Below, one piece after another: positions 12,741 to 28,009 of a DNA stretch of 64,000 nt (positions are counted from its first letter, which is position 1; each line of letters starts with the position of its first letter). The stretch spans positions 326,995 through 390,994 of the forward strand of contig CAJNOI010000052.1 in the NCBI GenBank assembly GCA_905250115.1, given 5' to 3'. Both the position numbers and the translations under genes were made by a program. The notes under the pieces were generated by a model. That model saw nothing but the letters and a program-made list of their open reading frames with translations, was not told the DNA's origin and searched no databases. The DNA comes from Adineta steineri (taxonomy: Eukaryota > Rotifera > Eurotatoria > Adinetida > Adinetidae).

Positions 12741-13496
12741 AGCAATGAAAACTACATACACATTCCATACTCTGTACTTTTTTCGAGTTAAACTTCTCTT
12801 CTTTTTTTTTGTAATGTATAATTTTCATCTCTGTTTTTCAAGAGAATGTTCTTTTTTACCGTTCGTATTGCTAAAATTCGAGCTTATTTCATTCATATTT
12901 CTTTTTTCTAATACTCCAAGATATATATCTATGTAATTTGAACGAAACAAAAAAATGCTTTTTTATTGATCTTAAACAACTAGTCACTCTTAGAAAATCT
13001 TCTATATAAAAAGAGTGATATCTTTTCTCTTCTCTATTGTGTTCTTTCAGTTATGAACATTCCATTTCTTGATTAATTTGTATTTCTATGATGTGTTCTT
13101 TTAAACAAAAAAAACCCAGAAGTCCATGAATATTCATTTTGTATGTTCAAGAAATTTTCTTTACATCTTTTTTTTTGTCATTTTTTGAAATTACTCTCTC
13201 TTATATCTCATTTTCTTCTATTTATTTTTTTCCGGTTATACACGTATCTATCTTGTAAAAAGTCAAATAAAGAAATATGGTTCTTTCTTATAAGAAAAAA
13301 AAAACAGTTCGGATATAAATCGAAGGTAAAAAAGATGGCGGGAGATTAGTGGAGAATGATCGATCATAGGTGATTGGTTGAAATATAACGTCAAGGAGAG
13401 ATGAGACAGTCTTGACTTATGAGTCATTACTATTGCAATAGGGTTATTTTTTAGTTTGTTACTTACTCGTTAGTTTTTTATCCTTCTAGAGGTGCG
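12741..13496. other. Spacer / 3' UTR of RAB11FIP-like gene and promoter of next gene
   Basis: About 750 bp of T-rich sequence with short hydrophobic open frames that have no domain content. No RNA gene or repeat is visible. Confidence 0.6.
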
Positions 13497-14533
13497 ATGA
13501 GTTTTTTTGGTAGTCTCGGTAAAAAAGCTGTTGAGAAAGCATATGATCTTGCATCTAAAGTTGAAGGTGGTCGTGATTATCTTACTACAGCTGCAAATAC
13601 AGTCAATTCATTAGTTAAAGGCAAAGACCCACGGTAAGATAAATTAGCTAATGGGGAAAAAAAAAGAGACGAAACATAAAATAATTATCATATTAATATT
13701 ATTCTAGTGTTTATTTAAAACCTGGCAATGTTATACAATTTCTTTCTCGATCATCAGGTCGTACAATACAAATTGTTGTTTCTAAAACATCAAATGAATT
13801 AATATGTGATGCAATAGGTGGTACGGGTTCATATTATCCAAATGCACATTGGCTTGTTGTTTGTACATCAAATGGTCGTTATTGTTTTCATAATAATTAT
13901 AATTATCTTGCTATTAATAATGGTAAAATTATTATTATTCCATCAACAAGCAATGAAAAAGCTCCAACTGAAGCCGAATTTCGTGCACAAGATGTTTTAG
14001 GTTCAGCTCAAGCTATTTATCTCGAATCTGTACATATGCCGGGATATTTCGTTAATTTTAATGATGCTGGTGAACCGTCTGAAGATATTAAATTAAAAAC
14101 AAAAGAAAAATTTGGTCAATTTGAAATTCAACTTGTAAGTTCAAAAAATAATCAACTTAAATACACGATCAAAGTTTAATTGAATGTGTATACATAGGCA
14201 AATAGAGAGAAAAGTCAAATATAGAACCTATCATTCGATACATCATTTTAGATTTACTACACAAGTGAAATATAATTTCTTCACTATTATGTAATACGTG
14301 TAGTAGTAGCTCTTATAAATAATCTTTCATATGACATAAAACTATAAGAGTAATATTTGCTAATCATCTTATTCCTTATTTTTCAGATTGCTTATGGACC
14401 TGGTATTCAACCGGAAAAGGACGATCAAAGTATTGAAAAATCTGATGAATTAGCACCTCCACCGTATTGGGCAGCCGCTGCTAGCGCATCGAATAATCCA
14501 TCTCATACAGAATCTAATCCAACATCATCCTGA
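13497..14533 (+). CDS. Small cytosolic protein, possible beta-trefoil fold, function unknown
   Basis: Three exons: 13497-13633, 13708-14134 and 14387-14533, giving 236 aa. The ATG follows GGTGCG and opens MSFFGSLGKKAVEKAY, an amphipathic N-terminal helix. Residues about 48-185 alternate short hydrophobic strands with Gly/Asn turns (for example NVIQFLSRSSGRTIQIV, HWLVVCTSNGRYCFHN, AIYLESVHMPGYFVNF, FGQFEIQL). Spacing and the recurrent aromatic/Gly turns resemble a beta-trefoil, as in fascin-, ricin-B- or FGF-type folds; this is inference from pattern only. The C-terminus is Pro/Ala/Ser-rich. There is no signal peptide or membrane helix. I do not recognise the family. Confidence 0.8.
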
Positions 14534-14818
14534 AAAATGAACTAATTTCTTTTTTATTTATTTATTTATTGTATAACGAACTAAACCAAATAATAATTTT
14601 TTTTGTACTCATTTGTAGCGTCATCTAGCGTTCGTTTTTTTCTTTTTGTATTATTATACTTTTAATAATTGGTGATTGGTTTGAGGTATACTAACCAATA
14701 AAACACTAAGAGAGTTGCAAACATATAATGATGTATGACCTCATAATATTACTTAATCAAAAAAATGACATTGTTTATTTGATGTATCTTAGATGTTTTA
14801 TTTGTAATTAATAAAATA

Positions 14819-17792
14819 ATGAAACGTTCAATCGTGATCAATAATTCTAATGATAATAATCAAATAAATGATACTAATAAACAACAACACCAACGAAAAC
14901 GTTCATTAGAAAATAATACTTCTATAATAAAATTTAAAAAACGTCGACATTTTTCACCACAATCTAATAATCATTCACAACCATCTTCAATTGTAAGAAA
15001 TAAATCAAAAAAACGATCTTCGGTCAATGATTCAATTGTTGAAACAAAAACTAATAGTCAAACATCTCGTGTAAGTTTTAGAATTTCTTTTATCTATATT
15101 AGAATTTCAGCAATTACAATAGTTAAATTGTGAAAAGAAGGTTCTTTTTTATGTGAAAAAAATCCAATAATAGAATATTTTACTAATGAATGACTTGAGA
15201 ATAAAATTGTTATTGTTGTTGTGGCCATGACAGATGAATGACTACAAATGCTATTAATATACATATACTTCATTAGCCCGATAATAGTTACTAACAGAAT
15301 CGAAAGATAAATAAATATATACTACAAATAGCTATATATTACTTGTGTTGAATTTTCTTAATATTATTGATTCAAATCTATCGAGTAATTTTAAATCGGA
15401 AATAGAGTAGAACAATGTTGACTCAATAAACTAAAGCGCGCAGTAAAAAGTCAAATGTAATTTGATTATTATAATATTACAATTAAAAACATGACCTTGA
15501 TGATATTTACTAGACTCTATCAGCTGCCTCAATATCTATTCTCGATATTTCATAAGAATCTGTTGATACATGTCATATGCATTTTGGCATAACTAATCTG
15601 CATTTATAATAAGAAACTGATTACATAAATTTACATTAAGTTCAGTGTAGTAAAATAATTTTAGCATGCAATAATTGATTGAAGGTATTTTTTGCTTGCA
15701 TATAAGACACAAGAAGTAATTTTATAGATATTTATTAATCTTGAATTTATATTTTTAGAAATCTTCATCTCGTCGTCAATCGTATTCTGTAGAACATTTA
15801 GCTGAAATTACGTTACCAAATTGGGAATGTATATCATCAAATATCGATCAAATCTTATCAAATAAACATACACAATCTGGTGTCTATGCACATGAAGTTC
15901 ATCTTGTTCAACAAGAACTTGAAGCACTTTTATCTATGTCAATTGTACGTGAAAATCTTCTTCAAGATATTCTTCATCCAAATAAAATACTAAATAATGA
16001 TAATGTACGTTCAAAAATTCGTCAACATCAACAAGCGGAATATATTTATTCATCAAATAAAATTCTTAATAAATCCTTACCACCATTAATTAATCAAACA
16101 CAACAACGACATCATAGTCCAAATTTATTACTTGATCGACAAGTAACAATAACACCAATAATTGGTACACATATTGATAAAATATGGTCGGATATAAATA
16201 CATATTATCGTAAAATATCATCTAATGATATTTTAACAATACGTCATCTTGTTGAATTTAATCAACAATTAGAAGAAAAAATTCATCAATATAAAATTGA
16301 ATATAAAAATAATATTTTAACACAATCGAATATAACTGAACAATTAAATGAAGAAAATTTTCAAGAATTAATTAATATAACTCAAACAAATCCTTTAATT
16401 TCAAATTATGTTGATCGAACATCAATTGGACATTTTCAAAATAAATTATATGATCGTATGCCACAAACATCACCGGTTTATAAAACACCTGTTTCAAGTC
16501 CATTCTATCGAAAATCATTCGGAAGTTATCTAGATAATAATTCTTCATTACGTAGTTCACCACGTTTACATCCACATCATCGGATAGGTCTTGGTTCTTT
16601 ATCTAACGTGAGTATATTAATCGCATAGCTTTCTAATAGTGGCGTAACTAGAGAAAATCCGTAGAAGGGGCGGACTTAGCCAGTGTTTTATCTGGCGGGC
16701 GGCGCCCATCCAGGGTTTTCATTTCGCCCATCCAACAGTTCGATTTGCACACCCGAAAAAAGAAACCTGGATAAAAAATTAGACCCACCTCCTATTTTTT
16801 TTTGTCTAGGGGAGCTCAACCACCGTGTGATTACGCGCCCACTTTCTTCTAACCATTCGGTCGATAATCTAAAATTTTTATAGGACACGAATAATACAAG
16901 TTGAGAAAGAATACTCGAGTTATTTTTAGTCCTTTCGAAAACTTTATATTTCATAGCCCAAGTTTTTTTTCTAAGGTAAAAATCGGATGCCTATTTTTGC
17001 TTTTAAGACACCTTTTTTTGTTGCTTTCGTTTCAATCAATTATATTTACGTGTTCCACATCACTAAAAAATTCGATCTTTTGCATAAAAAAAAAGTTTTG
17101 AAAAGAAAATATTTCCTATTTACTGTATTTTACATTCTATTAAAATATAGTCTTCATTTGTAGTTAATTAATTTATATTTAATATCTCTGAAATATGTTA
17201 CAAATATCGTATAATGTGTAAATTTGTTTGTACAAAAATATTGATTCTTTTTTAGTTAAAATCAAATGATGATCATGATCGATCATTATTATTAAAATCG
17301 AAAAAGAATATTCGAATGACATCTATTAGTCCACCTTTATCAATAAAATTTCAAGAACGTGCTCAATTAGTTCATGATTATTTAACAGATCAACATCCAT
17401 TAACAAATGTTAAACGTCAATTATTTAATGATATAAAATCAACAAAAAAACGAAAAAGTTCATTAACAATTCATAATAATCATTGTACAGATATATTTGA
17501 ATCAAAACTTTCAACATTAATATCTTTATTACATGAATCATCAACATTATGTTCATATGCATTAGATCGTGCAAATTTACAATCAAATAATGAACAAACA
17601 TGGCAAAAATTAAATACAATTGAACATGATATGGAATTATTATTAAAAAAAATTGAACTTACCGGTGATAATACTAATAGTATAAATCTAGAAAAAACTT
17701 ATCATACATTAGATCATTTATTAAAAGATTGGAAAAAATATGAAGATAATTTTGATCAACAAATTCAAATCTTATTTACTGATAATAATTAG
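14819..17792 (+). CDS. Basic, Asn/Ser-rich nuclear-looking protein, unknown
   Basis: Three exons: 14819-15070, 15759-16607 and 17256-17792, all joined in phase 0, giving 545 aa. The N-terminus is rich in Lys/Arg clusters (KRSLENN, KKRRHFSPQ, KSKKRSS) that look like nuclear localisation signals. A conserved-looking core begins at about residue 95 (EHLAEITLPNWECI) followed by helical, Gln-rich segments, then SP/TP motifs (SPVYKTPVSSPFYRK) that would suit proline-directed kinases. The C-terminal exon is largely helical, with a probable coiled coil near the end. The LPNW region faintly recalls chromatin-complex scaffold proteins, but not enough to name one. Intron 2 contains a GC-rich foreign-looking segment at about 16638-16850. 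Confidence 0.75.
16638..16843. mobile_element. GC-rich island with weak inverted ends (degraded transposon?)
   Basis: Inside an intron of otherwise AT-rich sequence, about 200 bp is conspicuously GC-rich (GGCGGGCGGCGCCC, GGGGCGGACTTAGCC). The left edge AGTGGCGTAACTA resembles the inverted right edge AGTGGGCGCGTAATCA. The two overlapping open frames of 66 and 88 aa on opposite strands have no domain features and are probably by-products of composition. No clear target duplication was found. Confidence 0.4.
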
Positions 17793-19309
17793 AATGAATC
17801 CGGTTTTTTTATTTGTCTATCCTTTTTTTGTTTACATAGAAATATATGTAACAAATATTAACAAGAAAAAATAATAATAATAAAACAAATATTCTTCTAG
17901 TTATCATTGATTTTTAGAATTTTGTTTTCTGTCATTTTTTTTCCTGTAAATAATTCATTGATTGAATTTAAGAAATAAAAATCTCCGATTGTTCGAAGAT
18001 CTGTTATAACTAAAAACAATTATATTCATTTCTTTTCTGTTTCAGATTATTATTATCAATATATTTAGTTTTGTATATTTAACAACAAAATTGAACGTTT
18101 TTTTAGATATTATTATGTCGACGAAATCTAATAGGTAAATCATCGAATAAATTTTTCGAAATTGTTCATTTTAGATCAATTGATTACGATTAACGACATT
18201 ATATGAAACATCTGTTATCTATCATATAAACATTTTTTTTTATAACCTGAAGATATATCGTCTCATATTGATGTTTTGATTTTGTTAAAGACGACCTAGA
18301 ATGAAGGATGTGAAGTGAAATGAGAACTAGATACAATTTCCGTATATGAATACTACAATCAACGACCGTGTATGATTGCAATATGAGAGTGTAACCTAAA
18401 ATTCTGAAACAGTAGGATCTAATCATTGAGTTTTTTTTTCTTATATTTGAAATTTTCAGCAGAACCTTAGAATTTGAAAGGCTAACTAATGAAAAACATT
18501 TTTTCTACATAAATTTCTGAGTACCATCGAGCGACATATTTCGACAAAATAATGTTATTTCCACAACCGGTAAATTGTCCAACCTTGCAATTACCTATTG
18601 ATGCATCCCCCCTATTGATCATTAACATTTCTATATATCAATATTCAAATTAAATTTTGTAACTTCTTCTTTTATTAAAACCGTCTAATTTGATTGAAAG
18701 AGATATATATCATCTTTTGTTCTTCATTTTACGCTCAAAATTAAAGTAAATGTCTTCGTCATTTGTTATATATAAAATTGTATTACATCATCGATAGATA
18801 AGAATTTTTTTTTGTCATTGAATTCCTTGGTATTTAATCTATAAGAATAAACGAATGACTTATTTTTAGTTTTCGTTATTCATTTTGATTAGAATAATCA
18901 GGTTATTCTCCTTGACTTTTATCGAGTCAGACGACCTACTTTTCCCAAATGAAAAAAAAGAAGGAGAAGAAGAAGAAAAAGAGAACGATCATCTTTGCTG
19001 ACCCTCATCTCTCTCGCGCCTCGCTTTTTTTCTCTATACACAGACACACATATGTATGTATGTATGTCGGTGTTGTAGCGACGCGAGTACGCACTCAATA
19101 TTCTCCTTCGCGTTTTTTTTTCGCCTACAATATGGGTACGCGTGAATCAGTAGACATTCGTTCTCTTCTCATTCTTTTTTCTTCTTTACTCGCAAACGAG
19201 TAATGTTAGGGGCGTCGATTGTATATGTGTGTGTGTGTACGTATGTACATTAGTAGATCGAATTTTCTTCTTTTTTTTTTTAGAATGATAATGTTTTAAA
19301 ATAAGAACT
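17793..19309. other. Intergenic spacer
   Basis: About 1.5 kb with several AATAAA-like signals in its first 150 bp, then AT-rich sequence. A purine/pyrimidine-skewed stretch with CT-rich and GTGTGT tracts at about 18950-19240 probably belongs to the promoter/5' UTR of the RNF38-like gene. An acceptor-like ttttttag at about 19283 lies 27 bp before its ATG. Confidence 0.55.
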
Positions 19310-20792
19310 ATGGATGAAAAACAAACTAATTCAACTTTAAGACGATATAATTTGATTAATAATGATCATATCGATGAACAACAAAGAAATAATTCTAATC
19401 ATCAACAAATCATTCCTATTTCAATCGATCATTTAACAACATCTGCATCTATTTCACATAAACAACGTCGTTGTTCAATAACAAATGAACCATCTCTATC
19501 CACACAGCTATCATCGAATAATCAAGATTTTATTTATGATCGGAATACAACAATAGGAACTCGAAAACGATCAGCACAAGATGATATAGTTACTTATACA
19601 GCACATCATTTTCTTCGGGAACATGAACAATATGTAAGACATTAAGAATTATTATAGCACGCTTGAGGGTTCGATGTATCAAATATCACATAAGTGATCG
19701 ATTTATTTCTTGATCTGAGTTTGAGAGTATCCTTTATCAAATAAATATGACTTATTCAATCAAAAACGTTGAGTACATTTCTTGACTTTATATGCTTAAC
19801 ATGATACTATTTCTTACTGTCTGAAAATAATTTCCACTTATTTTTTTTTCTTCTAGACTCACAAACGAGCTCGATATGAACATTCGAATAAAATTGAATT
19901 AGAAAATCAACCACCACATTCATCTATAAAACGTCGATCTTTAATATTTCAACAGCAACAAGAACAAGATCTACTATCATCAACATGGAATAATCTTCGA
20001 ACATCAAATGAAATTCCACTTCTATTCAATAATATTATTCCATCTGTACCACGTCTATCAACAACAACAACAGCATATCATCGAACAAATAGTGCACCTA
20101 ATCATGAACATAATCTATCCGATCATCATTATTCACCATTAATAACTGAATATCATCATTCATCAATTTTTCATAATAATTCAATAATAACAACAAATCA
20201 AAAAAGTATTATTTAAATTTTGTTTTGTTTTGCCTTAAATAAACAATTTTAATATTTAGGTACAATACCAAAATCTTCAAAAGATAATCTACGTTTATTA
20301 TCACCACAATCAAATGGTTCTAGTCCATTACGTACAACAAATTTTATATTTGATAATAAACAACAAACAATAATTCGTACAGGAAATATCTCACCTGCAC
20401 ATTCAGATTCATCTAGTGAATCAACATCAACATGCTCATCAGATGAACAATTACATCATCATCATTATCATTTTCATCAACCACAACCATGGCGTACTTA
20501 TCGCGAAAGAGAAAATTATGAACAATTATTAGATCTTGCTGAAAAATTATCTGATCCAAATCGTTTTAATAAAGTTGATATTCAACAATTTATTTCTTAT
20601 CGTTATAAAACATCAACATTATCATCAAAACAAACAGCTTGTGTTATTTGTATGTCACATTTTAAAAATGGACAACATATTCGTGTACTTCCATGTCAAC
20701 ATGAATATCATTCGAAATGTATTGCACGTTGGTTTACAATGAATTCATCATGTCCTATATGTCGTCGAGATAATTTTCTATCTTCGTGCTGA
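19310..20792 (+). CDS. RNF38/44-like: RNF38/RNF44-like RING-H2 E3 ubiquitin ligase
   Basis: Three exons: 19310-19633, 19857-20205 and 20260-20792, giving 401 aa. The first two thirds are disordered, rich in His, Asn, Ser and Gln, with Arg-rich patches. Near the C-terminus the segment YEQLLDLAEKLSDPN...RFNKVDIQQFISYRY precedes a canonical RING-H2: CVIC, then CQHEYHSKC, then CPIC. This helical lead-in followed directly by the RING is the signature of the vertebrate RNF38/RNF44 pair. Expected role: E3 ubiquitin ligase recruiting an E2 through the RING, probably partly nuclear. The RING is encoded in the last exon, as in the chimeric gene downstream, whose RING is about half identical to it. Confidence 0.88.
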
Positions 20793-21830
20793 TATATGTA
20801 TATTTAATTGCACATATCATTTATGGATTTAGATAGATTTGTTTCGTTGTGTGCAACAGTAAAATCTTATATTATGTCTACATGTACATTTTTATGATGT
20901 TAAGCAAGAAAAAATGGATTCTTCTCTGTGTTCGTCTTGTCTTCCTATTTACACTCTTTTCTTTCTATGAATATTCTCATTTGTTTGTATGTATGTAAGA
21001 CAAGTATCTTTTGTGAGAGAATTAACTATCAGCTCTACTACTATGTTAGGTTACAATGTTCTTTCTATTCAGTTTTTTTTGTGTTTAAAAGAGAAAAAAG
21101 TAATAGACAAGTATACAAAAGATTTTTTTTATTCTTTTCTTTTTCTTATTCGTGCGTAAAAAGAATGGCGTATAGATAAATAGACAGATGCCCACAGTTT
21201 TTAACCTCAGGGAAGAGAGTAAACCATTGAAGCTTACAGATGAGAGTGATCAATTATCATTTTTGTGAGTTATAACTAGCTTGACAGTAGTGGTCATGCA
21301 TCTTATATATTTGTCTTATCTAGTCCGACACGAGAACAGGGAGAGAGAGAGACAGAGAAAGAAAGAGAAGAAGAAAAAAAAACGCCGAGGAGCGTCCGTG
21401 CGTTTATGAATATATATATATATATATTGCGACGGGCGATTTCAATGGGATGTCGACCGCCATCATAAATAACAAGAGTATAATTAAAGAAAAAGAAATG
21501 AGAATAGATAGCATAGTTCCATTTTCCATTGCCTTGTGAAAAAAAGGAAAGAGAGAAGCAGAGAAGGAAAAAAAAATTACAGAACGAAAGAACAAACTGT
21601 ATAATTAAGAGAAAGACGAGACGTCGAGCACCTCTCTTTCTCTCGCATTCGCTCGTTCAGAACGAACAAGCGTCTATAGAGAAAGCATACAATACACACA
21701 CACACATATACACAGTTGTCGTGACGAAGTGGGCCTACTTTTTCTTTGAATTCAATGAACACATATATATTCAATATGGCGTCTTTGTTTCTTTTTCTTT
21801 CTTTTTTTTTATTTAATATAATTCTAGATC
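20793..21830. other. Spacer / promoter of the paired-RED-RING gene
   Basis: About 1 kb. It contains GA-rich tracts (about 21340-21380), an (AT)n microsatellite at 21410-21427, a local CpG-containing patch around 21383-21400 and a (CA)n run near 21691-21706. Open frames on both strands are low complexity. The acceptor ATTCTAG ends at 21827, three bases before the next ATG, so a 5' UTR intron or a trans-splice site is implied. Confidence 0.55.
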
Positions 21831-23185
21831 ATGATGACAGTAACAGAAAATACCGCTAATACAATGTCTCAAAGTATCGGTAAGTTAAAAATAAAAATAC
21901 AATGAAATTCTATTGTTTTTTTTTATTATTATAATAGATCATAACAACTATGCAATCAATCGTTCATATTCAACCATATATGATTATCGTCATCATAATC
22001 CTTGGGAAAAACCAACCTATCCAACATTTCATCATCATCATCAATCTCCACTATATTCAACCGGTAATATTTCATCAATAAATAAATCTTATCAATCACC
22101 GTCTTTTGATACCATTCCGAATCTCAATAATACAAATCCAAATTTTTATCGACGTCATAGTATGTATTCTTTTAAAAAAAAGTACATATATTTCCTTATT
22201 TTATATCTTATTTTTTAGCTGAATCAACTTTACCAACATCAAGTTCAATTTATTCATCGACACCTAATCAACCATCAACTATACCATTTAATTATTCACA
22301 ACCTTCACCAGAATTATTTTTTGGATGGAATAATGGATCATCATTAATGCGTACACACAGTGCTATTTCATATCCCGATTATCCTGGATCAAGTATGTAA
22401 ATTATATAATGATCGTTTGAATTGTATCATTTGTATTATATTTTTAGCTTCATATCCATCATATAATCCAATATCAACATCCAATGATAAATCTCGAGTA
22501 CCTCAAATGGCTTCAAATAATCTTTATCCGCCGTTTTTTAATCTATTACCGCCAATGAATTTTTCCTTACTACCATCATCGTCGTCATCATCATCATCAT
22601 CGTCATCTATTCCGAATCATACAATGTCGAAACGTTCGATTCCGTCCAAAATAAATAAACGTCCACGTTTAACTGCTCACATTCGTAGTGAAATTCTTAA
22701 ACTTAAATCTAATAAACCGACAATATTTGTTTGGGAAATTCAACAGAATTTATTACAAAATGGTATTTGTACTGCCCAAACATTACCAAATGTAAGTTTA
22801 ATCATATTTAAATTCAATTGAGAATTTATTATTTAATTAGGCATCAACTATTCAACGTGTTCTTAATGAATCGTCAAAACCCAGTTTAACTATTAAAGAA
22901 GAACCAAAATTAAATGTTAATTTACAAACAATATTTAATACTTCATCACCAGTAACAATATGTTTATCACCATCACGTTCACCAACATTATCCGATGGTG
23001 AATCTGTTTCTGAATGTTCTATTTGTCTTGAATCATATCGTAGTGGTCAAGAAGTTAGTATATTGGCTTGTTCACATGAATATCATTCATCATGTATTGG
23101 TGAATGGATGTTAAAAAATCGTTCATGTCCAATGTGTCGAAAAGATATTCATAATCAACCACAATTTGTTACACTTTTAATTTGA
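21831..23185 (+). CDS. Chimeric protein: Pax paired-domain RED subdomain fused to RING-H2 finger
   Basis: Five exons: 21831-21879, 21938-22159, 22219-22392, 22448-22791 and 22841-23185, giving 377 aa. Residues 1-205 are disordered (His, Pro, Ser, Tyr; a poly-Ser run of 11). Residues about 212-276 match the C-terminal (RED) half of a paired domain: KRPRLTA, then KPTIFVWEIQQNLL, NGICTAQTLPN and STIQRVLNE, corresponding to [31 protein letters not shown] and SSINRVLRS of the Pax6 in this window. The intron after TLPN falls at the same residue and phase (0) as the Pax6 intron after NIPS. Residues about 322-363 form a RING-H2: CSIC, CSHEYHSSC, CPMC. The last RED helix and the RING share exon 5, so the fusion is not an artefact of merging two genes. 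No PAI half and no homeodomain are present. LTIKEEP (about residue 282) is a SUMO-type site. Plausible role: DNA-targeted ubiquitin ligase (inference). Confidence 0.85.
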
Positions 23186-23360
23186 ATTGTTATTTTTGTT
23201 TTTCTTTTTGGTTTGTGTTTATTGTAAATACGGAAAAAATGAAAAAATCTAAAATAAGATTCTCTTGAGCCACAACAATGATGTGATTGAAATAGAAAGA
23301 AAAAATGAATATTGTTTGTTGCTTTTGTTTTCTTTTTCTATAGAAAAATCATTATATATT

Positions 23361-23420
23361 AATAAATGGAATGAAATTTTTTCATATTTGTTTTTTGTGT
23401 AATTCAGATAAAGAAAAATC
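23361..23420 (+). promoter_or_regulatory. Poly(A) signal and trans-splice-like acceptor between chimeric gene and DDX41
   Basis: AATAAA at 23361-23366 is followed 41 bp later by an acceptor (gtgtaattcag, ending 23407) and then the DDX41 ATG at 23421. The stop-to-ATG distance is 235 bp. No room exists for an ordinary promoter plus 5' exon, so this looks like an operon-style junction processed by spliced-leader trans-splicing. Confidence 0.45.
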
Positions 23421-27624
<4,204 letters not shown>

Positions 27625-27652
27625 TGCATTATATTGTTTTTTTTCTGTATTA

Positions 27653-27730
27653 AATAAAAACTATCGTATATACATATATATATATTCATGAAGAAATATA
27701 TATTTATAAATTAAAATAATTATTCTAGAT
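27653..27730 (+). promoter_or_regulatory. Poly(A) signal and acceptor between DDX41 and LEA-like gene
   Basis: AATAAA at 27653-27658, then TA-repeat sequence, then an acceptor (attattctag, ending 27728) two bases before the next ATG at 27731. The whole intercistronic gap is 106 bp, of the size seen in trans-spliced operons. Confidence 0.5.
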
Positions 27731-28009
27731 ATGTCAAAAGAATCTATTCCACAACATAATGCACATGTTCTTGAAGAAGAACGAAAAGGTATTGCCGATA
27801 GTCTTGCTGAACAAGATACAATTCGTCGTTGTGATGCTGAATCATCAGCAGCTGAACTTAAACATGAAGAAGAAGTTCAAGCAAAACGACTTGAATATTT
27901 ACATGAACAAGGCAAACATGATGCAAAAGATTTAAAACATGATGCTGAACACAATGCAAAAAATCTTAAAGATGCAGCAAAAGCTAATGCAGAAAGATTA
28001 AAATTATAA
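27731..28009 (+). CDS. Small LEA-like hydrophilic helical protein
   Basis: Single exon, 92 aa, no Cys-rich or membrane segment. Composition is dominated by Ala, Glu, Lys, Asp, His and Leu. The C-terminal half repeats an 11-residue-like pattern (KHDAKDLKHDAEHNAKNLK, then DAAKANAERLK) typical of group 3 LEA-type amphipathic helices that fold on drying. There is no signal peptide, unlike the ER-directed bdelloid LEA proteins, so a cytosolic location is expected. Family knowledge: LEA proteins protect proteins and membranes in desiccation-tolerant bdelloids. The match is by composition and periodicity only. It sits 106 bp after DDX41 and may be co-transcribed with it. Confidence 0.7.
   Translation: MSKESIPQHNAHVLEEERKGIADSLAEQDTIRRCDAESSAAELKHEEEVQAKRLEYLHEQGKHDAKDLKHDAEHNAKNLKDAAKANAERLKL

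Noticed and set aside
16683..16954. Overlapping 66- and 88-aa frames on both strands in the GC-rich island
   Set aside because: Result of GC-rich composition; no motifs and probably transposon debris.
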